NCBI GenBank assembly: GCA_949987705.1
Contig: OX465282.1
Coordinates: 12,450,501-12,514,500, forward strand
Length of the DNA: 64,000 nt
From: Thereva unica
Lineage: Eukaryota > Arthropoda > Insecta > Diptera > Therevidae
Reading direction: 5' to 3'
Positions 1-11,879 of this stretch are shown piece after piece (positions within the stretch are counted from its first letter, which is position 1; every line of letters starts with the position of its first letter). The translations under genes were made by a program, and so were the position numbers. A model generated the notes under the pieces. That model had not been told where the DNA came from, ran no database searches, and worked only from the letters and a program-made list of their open reading frames with translations.

Positions 1-850
1 GACTAACTAACTACACCAATATCACATATGAAAAACAAGGGGACACCTAAAAGTTAGTTTATGATAAATAAATATGAAAATTACATATGGAAGGAAATGT
101 ATTTCTGAAAAAAACCCACCCTAATTCAATTTAGCCGGCAAAAAAAAGTTATATCAATAAACGTTTAAGCTGACGAGGAACCTTGTACGATATGCATGTA
201 GAACTCTAGTCAGATTCATACAAGTAAAAGTGCATTCACCTTTGTAAATATTGTTTGTGACAAAATAACCAGAAAAAAAACAAAAACAATACGAAAACAC
301 ACATTAGTCACCAATGTAAAATGCGGGTTGAAAATAAAAACAGAAATAAATATCACACGCAGCACACGTTACCTGCCATCGGCATCATCCTACACCCTAA
401 ACAAATAATACAAAATCGCCATCCTAAAAGAGAGATCTTTGCACTTTTAAGTATTTAAATATTCTGTCAAGGTGACCGTGAAAAAATTCAGGTAAATACC
501 ACAAAAAAATATTGTAACTAAAAAGAAACAGGTAAAATATATTATATAGTAGTCCCAGTTATATAATTAAAAAAACAGCATAAGAGTTCAAAACTCCCCC
601 ACATACGCAGACATCTTAATTATAGAAAATTTTTAACCGCTGAAAAAATATAAAAATAAAGGTAGAATAAGTTTTGTCCAGTGCGGTTCTTTTCTATTCA
701 AATCCCACATAAAATCCCCCACCAATAAACTACACAAAAGCCAGTAACTTCTTTGGTAGAAATAAACACGGCACCAAAGAAACCAAACTGAATAACCAAC
801 AGTCACACTATAGACGAAGCAGCCAGTCTGGGCAGGTAAATCTCGGAGCA
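1..850. other. AT-rich stretch without a recognised gene
   Basis: No open reading frame here resembles a known protein and no splice-consistent exon was seen. The sequence is A/T-rich with A runs. It could be intron or intergenic DNA of a gene lying outside the window. Confidence 0.5.
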
Positions 851-927
851 CCTTTTTTTGTATTCCTGATATTATCCAGGTGTGCTTGACTGAAGCGAAT
901 TTTTGTTAAGAAGTTTGTTCATATATT

Positions 928-1185
928 CAGTAGTTGTCAAGTTGTGTGTTTGTTACAAATTGGTGACATCCTCTCGTGTGTAGAAGAATATTGTAGATGA
1001 AGATCGAGATCTTGTGCTAAAAGATAAACTGTTAAGAAGTGCAGTGATTGATCTGTAAGAAAGAGTCTTGTGATTAGTGAAGATATTTACTGGTTATAAA
1101 AAGAGTTTTTGGAAGTGATCAACACCATAGGGTCGAGCGATCAACAGCATAGAACTAACTTCAACACCCAGAAGATCTTCAAAAG
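928..1185 (+). other. possible non-coding 5' UTR exon
   Basis: This block lacks a long ORF but has the purine-rich, GAAG/AACA-rich composition of insect 5' leaders. It begins near an initiator-like TTCAGTAG and ends at AAAAG followed by GTTTGT, a plausible splice donor at 1186. It lies upstream of the plus-strand DUF4789 gene, whose first coding exon is preceded by a splice acceptor, so it could be that gene's leader exon. No sequence link proves this, and it could equally be chance. Confidence 0.2.
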
Positions 1186-1189
1186 GTTT

Positions 1190-3143
1190 GTTTCATATAT
1201 TCTATTAAGAATATAATCCACTACCCTGAATATCCAAAAACAAAATCAACCATCGACCCTGATTACCTTCATTAAAAACAAATATAGAAGGAAGGAAGTT
1301 GTCTGTTCAAAAACGATCACCAGAACCCGATCCATCGATCGATAGACGACGACGACACTCCACGCAACATTGGCCATGAATAATTTAAATGCACAAGATC
1401 GGTTTCTGTTCTGTTCTGAACCTTAAACAAAACAAAAAAATATATAGAATGACTCAAGCGCATACCTGACTTGACCATCGCCAACCGGAATGGATGGTTG
1501 GATGGATCAATGGATTATACCTTGTGGCTATGGCTAAGCATTTCATAATCGAAATTGCAGACTGTGTAGAACGTGACTTGTTTGCGAATAATTATTGACT
1601 TTAAAGTGATTACGGATGACTACACTACGACGCGGACGGTATGAAACACAAAATTTTCTATGCCATCGGAGTAAAGTTATCAAGGTTTTATTTTGTGGGT
1701 AAATGAACACCGCCGCGCGGGTATAGACAGACAAAGTGGTTTTTGTACGTAATTACAATTTTATTGCGAAAATTAAAAGAGTAGTTATTGTCATTGGAAA
1801 ATTACAATGAGAAAGATTGTGTTTAACCGCATGAGATATAGTGTTGCGAGGGGGAAAACCAAACAGAGATTGTAGCTTGGGCAGATAATGTAAGAAATTA
1901 AAGTAGAATTAAAATATTGTAGTTAGTCATTCTTTGTGAAGGTTAAGAGTGATTGCATGAAATAAATTTAATTTGTACGAACTTATAACTCGACAAGATT
2001 TTCAAAATGATTGTATGTTCACTCTTGTGTAAAATGCATTCAAGCCAAAGTTTAAGGTGATTCAAATCAATATATTAAAGATCCTATAAAATTAATAGTT
2101 TCATTATCAAGAAATATCATCTAACTTTTCACAAATAATTGGATGGATTAGACATTGTTATTTTCTTAGATATAGGACCTACAAAATTTATTGTGTAAAC
2201 CTATCTAGTAACATTGCCAAGTCATATTGAGGCCTTGTAGGTAGAACACATATAATAAGACTGCAACCGAATTTCGATAAAGCTTTTCCATATTAGAAAG
2301 AGGTGACCGAGTTGTTTAAGTTTCGTGATCGTTTAGCAACTGTACAGTAAGCACTGTGTGGTATAAGGAACCTTTAGACAGAAGTGATAGATACTATGAT
2401 TGGTCAATCCGAACTTGTTATGATTATAATTAACAAGAATAGCGAACAGTCCCCACAACGATTCTGAGTCAATAGGAGAAATATTTCGGCCTTAACGTTA
2501 TCGATTTCAAAGAATATTGTCGTGTTGTGCATAGGGATACGGAAGCGGTGGAGAGTGCTCGATTAAATACTCATAAGTAGAATCAAAAGAAAATTACTCA
2601 ATAACTCGTTCAAAAATACTCGACTCCTTGAGAATCGATGAGTACTTATTTCGACATTTCTGCGAACTGCCTTAACGTGCATATTATTCCATTTTCAACT
2701 ACGACAGACTACAAATAGTTCTGTAGCTTACGAGTAAAAATAATTTAGATGGTTAATTCGCTCACATCTATCTTGCATAGCGAGCAAATGCGTCTATCAC
2801 ATAGGTTACAGCAATGAGAATATCAGAATGCACCCGCCGTGGTATGCACGCCTTTGTTACAGATATGAATGTATTCATAAACGACCATTCCAAACGCGAG
2901 TGTCGTTTTACCAAGCAGTCCTCCAACTTAGTACTAATCATGTCCAATGTTGCTTAACCTGTGCAATCGAACGAGAACCGGTCTACTTAGTATGTTTAAT
3001 GCTCCCCTTAATGGTCACCAAGATAATTTCCCATGCCGTTTCGGGTGCCACACACGCGTTTTGGTTCTATTCGTGCCTGTTGCAGGCTAAAACCGGACGG
3101 GTCTAAATTTTACTCAAAACGGAATAAAAATTCAAACCTATAA
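1190..3143. other. gene-free AT-rich DNA
   Basis: Only short ORFs without recognisable domains occur. A block near 2540-2660 repeats ACTCG/ACTCA words but shows no clear unit. Nothing else could be assigned. Confidence 0.4.
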
Positions 3144-3294
3144 AAGGCCGTTTACATCCTAAAAAGCAAATTGGAACTCCTTCATCGCATAGAAATTTGT
3201 ATGTGTTTCTCTCTGTTAGGAAACCACGTTCGTGCATACAAATTTCTGTGCTATAAAAGAGATCCAATTTGCGTTTGGGATGTAGAAACGCCTT
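3144..3294. mobile_element. MITE with AAGGC..GCCTT ends
   Basis: The two halves are inverted copies. The left arm runs AAGGCCGTTTACATCC, AGCAAATTGGA, AGAAATTTGTATG; the right arm holds the complements CATACAAATTTCT, TCCAATTTGC, GGATGTAGAAACGCCTT. It is about 150 bp with no ORF, as expected of a non-autonomous DNA transposon. The target-site duplication is unclear, so the superfamily is not assigned. Confidence 0.7.
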
Positions 3295-3864
3295 AAACGT
3301 ACCTAAATTTTCGTTGTGGCAGAAAAATACATAATGTGTAAAGCATTTATATGGAAATTATACACTACTAAGATAAACTTTGCAGTTGACTTGAATTCGG
3401 CCTTGAATGCAAATTGTACACAGTACTCGATTCCATCATCTAAGTAATGATATGAGTAAAAGTTCTCGGTCAAAAGTATGAGTAGAATCGAAAGCCAAAT
3501 TCTAATAGTTTCTTCTACTTTCATTCTTCATGGTTTATGAAGGCCAAATGTTTTATCAAGGCCAATTGGCCTCTACACCTTCTATGACTATATTAGGACA
3601 GGTTCTTATTGCACCTGAAATAGGCAAATAGAAGAGCGAATTGAATTACTATTTAGAATTACCCAAGCAGATCTTTTGCTTCGCTTGAAAACTTCATTCA
3701 AAGACACTCCATTTAAGACTGAAACTGTTATATTCGGCTTACCATTTAAGTATTGTTTTATCGGATAACATTCAAGTATTGTTTTATCGAAGTAAATAAT
3801 TAATTATTCTTAGTTCCTTTGTTACTGGCGACTTGTAATTCAGACTAAGCACAGTTAAGCAGAA
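3295..3864. other. gene-free spacer
   Basis: No gene or complete element was recognised. A short direct repeat of AAGTATTGTTTTATCG occurs twice near 3750-3790. Confidence 0.35.
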
Positions 3865-4075
3865 AAGGGCTGGTAGTTGATTGTAGCTGTCGGTTCTGTA
3901 GGGCATTTCCCTAAACTGCGGAGCACTTGCTGTGCGACTGTGAGACTACAGTAAGGAAGAGATTGAATCTCCTCCATCGCGACTTCCCTGCTCCCAGTGA
4001 GATTTGGGAACCCTAAATCAACTTTAGGCTATATTAAAAGTCTTAACCTGGAAGATTTTAAGCAACGAGGTTGGC
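3865..4075 (+). mobile_element. R1/LOA-type LINE, 3' end relic
   Basis: Broken plus-strand reading frames contain CRFCR, TAEHLLCDCE, APSEIWEP and a GYIKSLNLE-like tail. This is the cysteine/histidine cluster and following C-terminus found after the RNase H region of R1/LOA-group non-LTR retrotransposons. Stops and frameshifts make it a dead 3' fragment. No poly-A tail or target duplication could be fixed. Confidence 0.55.
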
Positions 4076-4831
4076 ACAATAGACCAAATAAAATAGGTTG
4101 CAGTGCCCGCCAAGGCACCAGAATAGCAAATAAAAAGCACAGTTTGGAATAAGGCAGAGACCAGTGCTTGTGAATTGTTATCATGATGTCCCTCAATTAC
4201 AATAAGGAGGGAGAAGAGCATCGCTTAAGAACCTATATAGTTTGCTGTTCAAAGAGTTACGCCTAGCGGTTCCAATCGGCCGGCTGGGACACAGATCATA
4301 ACGTCAACACTAAAAACCGGTTTTCAGGACAGAGAAGCAAAAGGAAGAGAGAAACTTGTTGTAACTTTTTCAACAGAATTTTTTGGCGTAAAAAATAGGA
4401 AACATTTACGGATTATGCAAACTCTTTAAACAATATTTGTAAATATCAAAATTGTTTATCCTCATCCTTCAAATTTGTATTGTTTTATCCTAAAAATAGT
4501 TAACAGTTAGTACATAATAAGGAAACACACAATCAAATTACTGTTTTACCACTATTATTCCGGCATAGCTTAACCTACCCTTTTTCTATCCTTCGAACAA
4601 AGTTTACTCTAGACATAACACCATGACATGAACGACATGACTTTCTGGTAGTACAGAGTGTGACAACTGATCTTTCACATAAAAAAATAAGAGTACTCCA
4701 AGGAAATTGTCAATGTTATACACACAATAATATTCCTATAGTTCAATATCCATAAAAAATTTAATTGCATGCAAATGATTCTCTCTCTATAGCTACAGTA
4801 TGTAGAGAAGACAACCTACAAGTTTTATACA
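4076..4831. other. gene-free spacer
   Basis: No recognisable coding or repeat structure. The stretch separates a LINE relic from the satellite-bearing element. Confidence 0.35.
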
Positions 4832-5083
4832 TTACTAGCATAAAACCCGCGTGCCTTGCAACGCCTTTAAATAAAAACTGTTTATTATGTGCAATGTTTT
4901 CCTACAAAAAAAAAAAAAAAAAAACAAACAAAAAAGTCAGCTGTCATTATCCCTAAAAGGGTTTATTATAGTGCATTTTTTTAATAAATATGGTAAACAA
5001 ATTGCTGCGTATATCACCTCTGCTCAACAAATCTGCAAGTTTTGAAGCAGAGATTGGCATGTTTATGTGCCCATTTCACTGCG

Positions 5084-7387
5084 TTAGGGGATGAATTTCG
5101 AAAAATTGCTTCTTAGTGAATGTCCACGTCATTATAGAGATGCACTGTCAAAATTAAAGCCAGCTCCAGCGGTTTGGGTTAACCCCTTAGGGGATAAATT
5201 TCAAAAAATCGCTCCTAAGTGGATGTCCACGCCATTATAGGGATGCACTGTCAAAATTACCGCCCTATAGCTTCAGCGGTTTGGGTAAACCCTATTTCAC
5301 CCCCTTAGGGGATGAATTTCGAAAAGTCGCTCTATAGTGGATGTCCACGCCATTATAGGGATGCACTGTCAAAATTTCAGCCCTATATCTATAGCGGTTT
5401 GGAAAAACCCCATTTCACCCCCTTAGGGGATGAATTTCGAAAAATCGCTTCTTAGTGGATGTCCACGCTATTATAGGGATGCACTGTTAAATTTCAGCCC
5501 TATAAATTTAGCGGTTTGGAAAAACCCCATTTCACCCCCTTAGGGGATGAATTCCGAAAAATCGCTTCTTAGTGGATGTCCACATCACTATAGGGATGCA
5601 CTGTCAAAATTTCAGCCCTATATCTATAGCGGTTTGGAAAAACCCCATTTCACCCCCTTAGGGGATGAATTTCGAAAAATCACTTCTTAGTGGATGTCCA
5701 CGCCATTATAGGGATGCACTGTCGAAATTTCAGCCCTATAAATTTAGCGGTTTGGAAAAACCCCATTTCACCCCCTTAGGGGATGAATTCCGAAAAATCG
5801 CTTCTTAGTGGATGTCCACATCACTATAGGGATGCACTGTCAAAATTTCAGCCCTATAGCTCCAGCGGTTTGGGTAAGCCCCATTTCATTCCCTTAGGGG
5901 ATGAATTTCGAAAAATCGCTTTAATAGTGGAAGACCACGTCATTATAGGGAAGCACTGTCAAAATTACAGCCCTATAGCTTTAGCGGTTTGGGTAAACCC
6001 TATTTCACCCCGTTAGGGGATGAATTTCGAAAAGTCGCTCTATAGTGAATGTCCACGCCATTATAGGGATGCACTGTCAAAATTTCAGCCCTATATCTAT
6101 AGCGGTTTGGAAAAACCCCATTTCACCCCCTTAGGGGATGAATTTCGAAAAATCGCTTTATAGTGGAAGACCACGCCATTATAGGGATGCACTGTCAAAA
6201 TTTCAGCCCTATATCTATAGCGGTTTGGAAAAACCCCATTTCACCCCCTTAGGAGATGAATTCCGAAAAATCGCTTCTTAGTGGATGTCCACATCACTAT
6301 AGGGATGCACTGTCAAAATTTCAGCCCTATATCTATAGCGGTTTGGAAAAACCCCATTTCACCCCCTTAGGGGATGAATTTCGAAAAATCACTTCTTAGT
6401 GGATGTCCACGCCATTATAGGGATGCACTGTCAAAATTTCAGCCCTATAAATTTAGCGGTTTGGAAAAACCCCATTTCACCCCCTTAGGGGATGAATTCC
6501 GAAAAATCGCTTCTTAGTGGATGTCCACATCACTATAGGGATGCACTGTCAAAATTTCAGCCCTATAGCTCCAGCGGTTTGGGTAAACCCCATTGCACTC
6601 CCTTAGGGGATGAATTTCGAAAAATCGCTTTAATAGTGGAAGACCACGCCATTATAGGGATGCACTGTCAAAATTACAGCCCTATATCTATAGCGGTTTG
6701 GAAAAACCCCATTTCAACCCCTTAGGAGATGAATTTCGAAAAATCGCTTCTTAGTGGATGTCCACGCCATTATAGGGATGCACTGTCAAAATTTCAGCCC
6801 TATAAATTTAGCGGTTTGGAAAAACCCCATTTCACCCCCTTAGGGGATGAATTCCGAAAAATCGCTTCTTAGTGGATGTCCACATCACTATAGGGATGCA
6901 CTGTCAAAATTTCAGCCCTATAGCTCCAGCGGTTTGGGTAAACCCTATTTCACCCCCTTAGGGGATGAATTTCGAAAAATCGCTTTATAGTGGATGTCCA
7001 CGCCATTATAGGGATGCACTGTCAAAAATTTCAGCCCTATATCTATAGCGGTTTGGAAAAACCCCATTTCAACCCCTTAGGAGATGAATTTCGAAAAATC
7101 GCTTTATACTGGATGTCCACGCCATTATAGGGATGCACTGTCAAAATTTCAGCCCTATAGCTATAGCGGTTTGGAAAAACCCCATTTCACCCCTTTAGGG
7201 GATGAATTCCGAAAAATCGCTTCTTAGTGGATGTCCACATCATTATAGGGATGTACTGTCAAAATTTCAGCCTTATAGCTTTAGCGGTTTGGAAAAAACC
7301 CATTTCACCCCCTTAGGGGATGAATTTCGAAAAATCGCTAGGGATGCACTGTCAAAAATTTCAGCCCTTTAGCTCTAGCGGTTTAGG
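5084..7387 (+). repeat. 118-bp satellite array, about 20 units
   Basis: TTAGGGGATGAA-type landmarks start at 5084, 5187, 5305, 5423, 5540, 5658, 5776, 5894, 6013, 6131, 6249, 6367, 6485, 6603, 6722, 6840, 6958, 7077, 7195 and 7313, giving a unit of 117-119 bp after a shorter first unit. Each unit carries CCATTTCACCCCCTTAGG, CGAAAAATCGC, GGATGTCCAC, GGGATGCACTGTCAAAA and AGCGGTTTGG. Variant units recur 709 bp (six units) apart, so a higher-order repeat is present. Short ORFs inside are by-products of the repeat. Confidence 0.95.
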
Positions 7388-7598
7388 TTGTGCGTTGTCT
7401 TTCAGTCAGTTACTTTTTATACAATAGAAAAAAAGTAAAGAAAATAAATCCCCTTACAACTTATTGAACCCCATTTCACCCCCTTCAACCCTTTTTTCTC
7501 CAAAAAAAATAGCCTATGTCCGTCTCCAAGGTCTAAACTATGTCTGTTGCAAATTTCATCAAAATCGGTCCAGCGGTTTAGGCGTGAAAGCGTAACAT

Positions 7599-7639
<41 letters not shown>
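7599..7639 (+). repeat. CAGA microsatellite
   Basis: About ten perfect ACAG repeats lie just inside the right edge of the surrounding dispersed element, a position where such elements usually carry simple repeats. Confidence 0.9.
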
Positions 7640-7883
7640 GTTACTTTCGCATTTATAATATTAGTAAGGATTTGTATGTATCTCCAAAAGCGCCATGCAC
7701 TATTCTGGTTTTCATATAAAGCTAAAAACTGCATTCAACTATGCAATATAGCAGAGACAGGTTATCTCGTATCTCGTTACTAAGGCCATTACGTCATAAA
7801 ACATAGCAAAACTATTAACGATGATATAACCCTGACTACGGTCTCCTATAGAAACTGGTTTTTATAAAAGATTTTATTGATCA

Positions 7884-8150
7884 CATATGAAGACCCTCGG
7901 GGAAAAACCAACTTAGTCCATTTTCAAAAATCAGAGAATTCAGCTCCTTCTATTAGCTGCTAAGGTGTACTAAAATTCAAATTCATTCAACTATGGGGAA
8001 AAACCAACGTAGTACTGACAAAATGAACGGGCAATAATAAAAGGTTCGGGGAAGAACCAACTGAGTCCATGGGAATGAGGAAAAAAACTTTTATTTTTTG
8101 GAATTTTATTTTTTGGACTAAGTTGGTTTTTCCCCGAGGGTCTTCATATG
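7884..8150. mobile_element. MITE with long terminal inverted repeats
   Basis: The ends are inverted copies beginning CATATGAAGACCCTCGGGGA and continuing AAAACCAACTTAGTCCA, close to perfect over about 37 bp. Variants of the same motif (GGGGAAAAACCAACGTAGT near 7993, GGGGAAGAACCAACTGAGTC near 8049) recur inside. It is 267 bp without an ORF. Confidence 0.85.
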
Positions 8151-10190
8151 TATATACCGTTAATAAAAATTAACACACACCGGAAATTTATTATTCATCG
8201 ATTAGCGGATCTATCAATAAAATAAAAAAATATATTGTTTATCAAAAAATATTAAGGTAAAATTTCCGCAAAATATGATTTTTTGACGGGGGCATCTAAA
8301 CAAAGTGGATGATCTCTTGTTTATGAATTAAAAACAAAACGAAACAAAGTATTGTTTCAAAATATATTTACGAAATACGTTTTTAGGAGACGGAAGTACT
8401 TATTATTACTACAGTGGACCTGCTATTACCGATTGTACAACAAGATACTTACTTGCTTGGAAAATAAATTATTGTATAAGGGTAGGAGGAGTAGTACCTG
8501 AAATACTATCGGCTGTAATGAATCTGACGAGAGGTAACATCAAGTTACAGCAAGTTTCTGATTAATTTCAGAGGTTGGCCTTCTTCGAGGTAGATGTTGT
8601 ACACCTACAACGCAATGGCAAAATGTTGTGTGTAATATTAAAACAACTGAATGAAAAAAACCTGGACATTGTGGCTTGTGGGTCTACGGATTATTATTTA
8701 ATTTTTTATTATATAACTTCTCTGACCACGGGATGTTCTTCTTCAATTAAGTGTTTTTTCCACGTTGTAACACAAATCTCTTTTGAGTTGTGGACAAGAC
8801 TCCGAGATGATATAACAAAATGATCTTTAAACATGATCATCATGAAGGCTACCTAGAAAGAAAAACTAAAACTCTGTAAAAATTTATTACACAACTTAAA
8901 GACAAGCGCGCAAATTCATGCAATATAATAAAAAGGCATTAGAAATTCAAGGGTATATACATATGTACGATACATCTTCACATCGTAAATGGAGTGAAAG
9001 TGTGATAATATCTATTCGATACACCTGATCAAATCAGAAAATAATTACTGCATTAAGTCGCGTGCTTCTGACTTTTATTCAGGCGACCTAAAAAAAATTT
9101 CTTCACTAGCACAGCAACTACTAGAGAAAAAAAGTAAAACAGAATCAAAAATTGATCTTCACACACGAAGAGATGTTTTGAATAAGAAAAAAAATGCTTT
9201 CTTCAATATCTTCAATAATCCCACACGCCTCAACATCCCGGAAATTCCTATCAAACCTAAATCACTATTATTGAGACTAAATCAAATTCTCTATAGATTT
9301 CAATGCGTGTTCCATTAGGTGCCTCTATCGAAAGTTTTTTTTTTATTATTATTATTACCTATATTGAAATATTCACTTGTTTTTTTATTACTTATAAGAT
9401 GCATGACACTCGGTTCCATTGGATTAGTAGGAGAACGAGTTTTCTGCATTAGAAATGCATTCATTGAAAATATTTTGTGATAGTGCAGCTTTAGATGGTT
9501 GGCATAATTTCATGGTGGAATTATTGCTAGGATGAAGTAGAAAGTGTTTTAGATACTTATTCGTGTGTGTAAATTTGATGTAATTAATTTGTTGTTTTGA
9601 TATTTGAAAAAAGTGAAAAATGTGATAGCATTAAAAATATGAGTGTAAAAATGTAGTAGATAAAAATATAACCATTGTTGCAATTGACCTTAACAAAGTA
9701 GTGGCAAGATCTGTGGCTATTATTGCAGAATAAGCTATTGCGAGCAAGGCTCACAATAAAAGAAAATGATCAAGGCTATACACTGTACAGAGGTAGCCGA
9801 TAGCCTTTCTAAATATAACGCTGAGGACATTGACCTACGACTATATTACCGCAGTCATACAGGACACAATGTGGTCGAGGTAAACTTAAGGCCATGAAAC
9901 TTTGACCAGCTGTAAAACAATAAAAAATATTATGCACAATATTGGCAACAATACTTGCCAAACACCCATCCAGGGCAGGGCAAATTTAAGAACATAACGT
10001 ATTAACGCACCTACTTCTTCGAAATAGTTGAAAGGACTGCAGTCCGACAATATTCGCGCATCCGGAAACCCCTCTACAATACCAATATCTACTCGGCCGT
10101 ATAACTTCCAAACTTCAACTAAGTTTTTTTCCCTGACTAGGAGGAACAGGGTCACTCGTCAGATTTACAGTGTGATAAAGATAAACATTT
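8151..10190. other. gene-free DNA
   Basis: No confident gene. A minus-strand ORF of 89 codons at 9886-10155 has hydrophobic stretches but no family signature and may be a retroelement shadow. A weak similarity to a retrotransposon RNase H tail near 9740-9890 was not strong enough to call. Confidence 0.35.
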
Positions 10191-10194
10191 CTAT

Positions 10195-10560
10195 GTAATT
10201 TCTTTTAGTGGCTCGCTCCAGATGGACGAGGCTATTATCATGTGTCAAGACTGGGTAGACTTGGAATTGTTAGATCCAGAGATCGTAAAAACTCTTGGGC
10301 ATGCCATGCAAGGATATCGCTAGAATCGTGTTGATATTCACGGGACCCTGGTCAATTGGACATCATGCAGCCAGAATTAGAATTCTGTAAAACACCGCAA
10401 CTGCGGAGGGGAGTAGGCCGGTGAGATAACCGAGCACTTTAGGTGCGGATGTCCGCCTCTGCCCAAAATCAGACACTGTGTATTTGGAAACTTCTTCTTA
10501 AAGGATTTGGAGGATATTTTGATCACCAAAATAGGAGATTTGAACTAAAACATCTCGTAG
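10195..10560 (+). mobile_element. R1/LOA-type LINE, 3' end relic
   Basis: Frameshifted frames include TGPWSIGHHAARIRIL and then CGCPPLPKIRHCVFGNFFL, matching the end of the RNase H domain and the downstream Cys/His segment of R1/LOA-group LINEs. It is separate from the next LINE fragment, whose endonuclease tail begins about 240 bp downstream. Dead copy. Confidence 0.5.
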
Positions 10561-10799
10561 CTTCCTCTTGAAAGATAAAAGTTTTTGACAAGTGTGGCTA
10601 CAAAACAGTGCAGCGACAATTGTGTCCCAGGCTCCGGCAGAATACACTTCACTTCACCAGGTAGGAAAATGACAGAAAAAGCAATGGCATGGATAAGAAG
10701 CTGCAGAAGCTGCAATGGAAAAATCGTCTTTTATTGGCAGCCCTAGTCGTGGACATTACTCTTGTTTCCCCAGACCTGCTCAATTGTGTAGAAAACTGA

Positions 10800-11870
10800 A
10801 GAATAACCAGTGAACACTGCTGTTCTGACCACAGAATTCTTTAATATTTGCTCAACAATGAAGAAGGCTCCTGGTTACAGGAATGTTCGAAACTCAGATG
10901 AACCGTATACAGACAAGTAGTGAAAGATCACTTCCCACCAATTTTTGGAACTCTGAAGATATCGCCTCTAAGATGAAGATATCGCCTTGAGGCTCAGTTC
11001 TCAACAGCCTGCTTAGAAGTGCCACCTAAAAAATGGAAACAGCCTGTCCCATTAGGAAATACAGGGGTAAAACCAAACCTCCCTGGTGGAACAGTAAGCT
11101 TTTCAAAGTAAGGTCTGAAAGTAGAAAGGCCCGCAGTAAAGCCAAACGGTCTAATTTGGATTGGGAGTGGTACAACAACAACAAGAGCTGCGTAAGTCAT
11201 AGAGTAAATCCTGGAAAACATTTTGTAAGACAATAGGAGGATTTCCGGACACCGCAAAACTTAGAAAGGTTCTCTCTTAAAGCCCAGTCAGTCAGGAGTC
11301 ATTGCAACTTCTGCTCGATACCCACTTTCCTGGCTCGAAATCTCTTGCTGCATTCGCAGAAACAGGTTTTGCAATCCAAAATAGAGAATACAGTTTAGGT
11401 ACTATCGACAGACTGATCAACAGGGATTTACTCCTAGGGGCCATAGAAGACTTTAAACCTTACAAAATACTTGGACCGGACGGAATTTATCCTATTGAAA
11501 TTCAGGAGGTCGGTAACCTAATTCTGGACTGGGTTGCAGCCATCTATAGGAGTTATCTCTGCCTAAGCTACATTCCAACGCCCTGGAGTGTAGCGAAGGT
11601 GGCTTTCATTCTGAAAGTGAGTATAATCTCCTGCCACAATCTAAAGGTCTTGCGACCTAAATGCCTCACATCCTTTCTCTTCAAGTTCCTCGAAAGACTT
11701 GTGGATAAAACTGATAAAAAACTGCTTTCCCCTCGCAGCTTGCCTTCACGAAAGGCAAATCGGTAGACACTGCTCTGCTTGAATAAAAGGAGTGTACTTA
11801 GGCTACTTTCTTAGATATTGAAAATGCCTTCAATAATGTTGAATCTTCTGCGGTGACGAGAGCATTTCAG
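10800..11870 (+). mobile_element. R1/LOA-like LINE fragment (endonuclease tail and RT start)
   Basis: A CSDHRIL word near 10815-10840 marks the end of an AP-endonuclease domain. The longest open stretch (11302-11766) has QLLLDTHFPGS, the RT entry motif GPDGIYPIEIQE, YIPTPWSVAKVAFI and a degraded LTSFLFKFLERLVD. FLDIENAFNNV follows at 11810-11850 in another frame. The order fits a single LINE ORF2 with frameshifts and internal deletions. It stops abruptly near 11870, where a different LINE begins. Confidence 0.7.
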
Positions 11871-11879
11871 CGACTGGTT

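Larger units (their letters stand above)
4832..7668 (+). mobile_element. dispersed non-coding element with a satellite core
   Basis: The left end reads ACTAGCATAAAACCCGCGTG followed by CCTTGCAACGCC. The right end has AGCGGTTTAGGCGTGAAAGC, a CAGA microsatellite, then TTACTTTCGCATTTATAATA and TTAGTAAGGA. Such edges typify a class of interspersed repeats in many arthropods whose class I cannot name with certainty. An inverted copy of the left end recurs at 59862-59910, supporting a dispersed family. No transposase or RT is encoded. Nearly all of the interior is the tandem array described separately. Confidence 0.55.

Noticed and set aside
5783..6725. Two similar 77-codon ORFs in the satellite
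   Set aside because: They are produced by the 118-bp repeat having few stops in one frame; their similarity reflects the 709-bp repeat, not protein constraint.
5084..7387. CRISPR-like array (regular repeats)
   Set aside because: Units are contiguous 118-bp tandem repeats without unique spacers, in an insect genome.
9740..9890. Gypsy-type RNase H tail (EVADSLSKYN, HTGHNVVEVN)
   Set aside because: Only weak word similarity to the DALSR region; no neighbouring RT or integrase motif.
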